Shown in pieces: positions 61,425-64,000 of a stretch of 64,000 nt of DNA (position 1 is the stretch's first letter; every line of letters starts with the position of its first letter). Under the pieces are notes generated by a model, which made no database searches, was not told where the DNA came from, and worked only from the letters and a program-made list of their open reading frames with translations. A program made the translations under genes and the position numbers. The stretch spans positions 96,326,612 to 96,390,611 of the forward strand of contig CM043945.1 in NCBI GenBank assembly GCA_014529385.2. The letters are read 5' to 3'. This DNA comes from Adiantum capillus-veneris (taxonomy: Eukaryota; Streptophyta; Polypodiopsida; Polypodiales; Pteridaceae).

Positions 61425-61437
61425 CTCATGGGAGGGA
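61425..61437 (+). other. Polypurine tract of gypsy element 4
   Basis: catgggaggga immediately before TGTTACGAG, the LTR start. Confidence 0.65.
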
Positions 61438-61990
61438 TGTTACGAGACTGGGCACCCTCCTATTTTAGTGGTTAGTTGCAATTGGGATAGCTGGCATAAT
61501 GGTTAATTATGTGCTGTATATTTATTTTTCTAATTGAGTTGATGATGATGATTTTGTAGAGTAGCAATGCGGGGAGTTGACGAAGAGGCGCAGACAATAA
61601 CTCTCGGTCATTTTATACTCGCACAGTATTTTAGATTTTCATTTCAATAAGCCATTGTGGCTCTATAAATAATTATAGTGAGAACTTACCCTTATGGGTC
61701 ATGTAAGAACTAATGAGCTTCACTCATTTACAAAAGTGAAGTGGTTGTAAAAGAGGGGCCTCAAATTTTTGCACTTTAAACTTACAAATAATATATTAAA
61801 TACCAACTCCACAAGAGAGGTGCCGTGGTGTTTGGGGCTAGATTTAGGCCTTTCTCTTGCAGCTTGTCTTCTCTACTCTCTTATGCTATGTTTAATTTGT
61901 TGTGTACTCTCAATCAAGTCTGTATCCCTTACAATTCTCTTACACACTCTTACAATCTTGTCTGTGTCAATTCCATGTTCTCTATGTGTG
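61438..61990 (+). repeat. 3' LTR of gypsy element 4 (end uncertain)
   Basis: Begins TGTTACGAGACTGGG. A TATA-like region and poly(A)-type signals lie at about 61,610-61,680 (tctataaataatt, aataagcc). The right end could not be fixed, because no partner LTR is in the window and no clear CA end with a duplicated site was seen. 61,990 is an estimate. Confidence 0.6.
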
Positions 61991-64000
61991 TGTGTGTCAT
62001 AGTCTAGGTGTGTGTGTGTGTGTGCGCTTGGAAATTGGAAAAAGAGGTGGTCAGGTTGATGGTGATGTTGTGAGCATGTGTTGAATAGTTTTAATCGACC
62101 GGTCTCCCCCTCTTCTCCCAATAGAAGAGAAGCACCATCACACAACAATGATGACGAAAAACCAATGTATTTTGAGATTTTGCGTACAGAATAAATATTT
62201 GTTGGTTCGCCTCTCAAAAGACTTGTTTGTTTCCTTTAACTCTACCAAATATATGAATTTGACATCCATCAAATCTAGGACTATTAAATACTACTATTTG
62301 CAAGTGCTCACATGCATTCAGGTAAGTATGTCTACGATGTTTGTGCACGTGCCCGTGCGTGTTTTCATGGTTGCACACTCTTACAATTTATGATAGGAAA
62401 AATTTACACATTGTGAAGGCACGTTCACGCATATGCGTAATTGTTGTCTAGAACATATTTATGTGCAACACATGGATGTATGCAAGCGTGTTTAAAGAGC
62501 AACATTCAGGAAATGGTGAAATCTAATTATTTACTAGGGCACAATTTAATGTATTCACTCCCATATCATGTGTAGAAAGACAAAAGCAAGAGACTACATC
62601 CAAGATAATTGTGCGAAGAAGAACTACCAAACATTCGTGCTTACCATATACTTCAAATACCTACACACCCTTTTTTTTGGTAAGAAGTAGATTTCACTTT
62701 TGCCTATAGCTTATTTGCAAACAAGAACATGCTTTAGCTAGGCTATTGCAGCCCTTCAAAGCCACAAGATTTAAAAAAGAAAGCTTGTTTTCCTTGCAAC
62801 CAAAGCTCCAAATTTGGTCCATCATAACATGGGAAGTCATATGGGCACTCTTATCTGTGATGCACATGATACATTTAGGAGAGTGCATAGAGGAATGAAT
62901 GCCACATTAGAAAGGATTGTTGGTATTCTTATTGGCCAAGCTTAGAAAGGACGTGTTTTGGTATGCCACTTTATTGTAATCAAATTTTTTTGGAAGGTAA
63001 GGCTCCAAGGAGGAGTCTAGCGTGAGTACCATCCTCGGTAATCATACAAGTATGAATGCATTGCGTGGCTAATCAACCCCTTGAAAGTATACTCTCTTTC
63101 CCATTTATTAGAAGGACTCCATGTTCTTATGGTTCTAGGCCTAAGACTTGAAAATTCCAATTTGCAAAAACCTATACTCTTGGCTCATAATTTGCCCTTA
63201 GCCATCCTCAAAATGCGTTGAGACCGTTCCTCACTATGTTCCCATTACAAGACTTATAAGCGTATATGGTCGTTGAGGCTTAGGAGATTCACTCATTATC
63301 GTGGAAGGCAAGGACAAGAAAGCATAGGTAGATCTCGAATATGCTTCGAAGATATGCAAGGCACAAAAATTATGCAAAATACTGAAAATATGCGGTACTG
63401 TCTTTCATAGCAAACATGAAAGTACACTAGTTTGGGTCGTTGCATGATCAATCAAGATCATGGAGACATCAAGCTTAAATGTGCACATATTGGCCCACAA
63501 AAGGCTTTCAAAATTGTAGTGCTAACGTGATGGTATAATATGAATTCTGGTTATGATACATTGACTAGAGACATGAAGCAATCACATTGATTTGCAAAAT
63601 AGTTTTTTTTTTGCTCTAAACAGGACTTGGAGAATTAGGGAATGAACAAAGCCCAACTTTGTTAGTGACAAAGGAACAGGATCTCCTGTGGCACTCACTT
63701 ATGATCAAAAGCGCATGCGATGGCCTGCTACTTGTAGAGTGCCCAAGAAAAGAAAGAGGCCATTGCCATAGCTAGGGAACATAGCTCTCTCAATGGCTCT
63801 TCTCTTCAACACAACCCCTCTTGCTCATGCATGCAAGGCCACACAAGCGTTTATGCATATTTTGTTAGCATTCTGATATGGGAGGAAGTTAAACAACAAT
63901 TCTTCATTGTCCAATGCAATGTGATAGCTCTATAATTTACATATGTCCATACTAGAAATTTCCAATGTTATATGACTATCTCACTATTTCTTCCTAATCA
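61991..64000. other. No gene recognised
   Basis: A (GT)n-like stretch at about 61,986-62,026. The minus-strand frame at 62,888-62,694 has a CIMCITDKSAHMTSHV segment that superficially resembles the Cys/His part of a zf-RVT domain, but upstream sequence does not support a LINE. The rest is blank. Confidence 0.4.

Larger units (their letters stand above)
59200..61430 (+). mobile_element. Gypsy element 4, 3' half, with most of RT deleted
   Basis: Plus-strand order: N-terminal edge of RT, RNase H, integrase, degenerate chromodomain, polypurine tract and 3' LTR. Upstream of about 59,200 no gag or protease is recognisable. The RT palm is missing between about 59,455 and 59,470. Domains are in several frames. 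Sequence differs from elements 1-3, so it is a third gypsy family in the window. Confidence 0.85.

Noticed and set aside
62694-62888. Possible zf-RVT domain on the minus strand
   Set aside because: Only a Cys/His cluster is seen; there is no L1 motif next to it in any frame.

Overview
The window looks like repeat-dominated intergenic DNA from the large nuclear genome of a land plant. A homosporous fern is the best guess, because the pentatricopeptide (PPR) relic, the chromodomain-bearing gypsy elements and the GA-rich LINE debris all fit; this is an inference from style, not a database match. I found no intact host gene, no rRNA or tRNA gene and no CRISPR array. Almost every recognisable coding stretch is a broken piece of a transposable element. 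The only host-like coding trace is a PPR pseudogene at about 15.2-16.2 kb.

Region by region. 0.5-7.0 kb: a Ty3/gypsy chromovirus on the minus strand (gag, protease, RT, RNase H, integrase, chromodomain, 3' LTR) is fused at about 5,539 to an inverted second 3' end of the same family (chromodomain, spacer, LTR), so both outer ends are 3' LTRs in opposite orientation. 8.6-12.1 kb: a 5'-truncated LINE on the minus strand sits between long (GA)n tracts and is followed by an array of four further LINE 3' ends, each ending in (GA)n. 12.4-12.8 kb: part of a gypsy LTR. 15.2-16.2 kb: PPR pseudogene. 16.7-19.4 kb: a deleted copy of the same gypsy family, which ends exactly at its primer-binding site against a LINE. 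19.4-23.2 kb: that LINE has its ORF1, endonuclease and RT on the minus strand, and a 3' end on the plus strand, a layout like a 5' inversion. 23.6-26.1 kb: two L1-like RT C-terminal relics lie back to back.

26-35 kb is AT-rich and mostly blank, apart from short tandem repeats and a degenerate charged/coiled-coil coding relic at 31.1-33.2 kb; part of that relic recurs inverted at 45.5 kb. 35.1-37.9 kb may be a TIR-bounded element. 37.9-39.3 kb is a Ty1/copia gag-protease relic. 39.6-40.8 kb holds nested tandem duplications, one of which was hit by a 204-bp MITE with an 8-bp target duplication. 41.6-43.2 kb is an LTR copy, and 43.5-44.2 kb a pogo/CENP-B-like transposase relic.

47.3-54.0 kb is a second gypsy family on the minus strand, with 5' LTR, PBS, gag, protease, RT and part of RNase H. 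Its gag-protease region is interrupted by a complete 1.87-kb non-autonomous LTR retrotransposon (48,999-50,870) with about 97% identical LTRs and a 5-bp target duplication AGCAT. 54.1-56.0 kb is the 5' half of a copia element. 59.2-62 kb is a third gypsy element on the plus strand with most of its RT palm deleted. Everything else is blank sequence and microsatellites.

The genes do not form a pathway. The biology here is a record of layered insertion: LINEs landing in (GA)n, a small LTR element inside a gypsy element, and a MITE inside a tandem repeat. I see no convincing undescribed host system. The best leads are the non-autonomous LTR element with non-retroviral-looking internal sequence, the LINE/(GA)n arrays, the shared uncharacterised coding relic, and the 2.8-kb TIR candidate.
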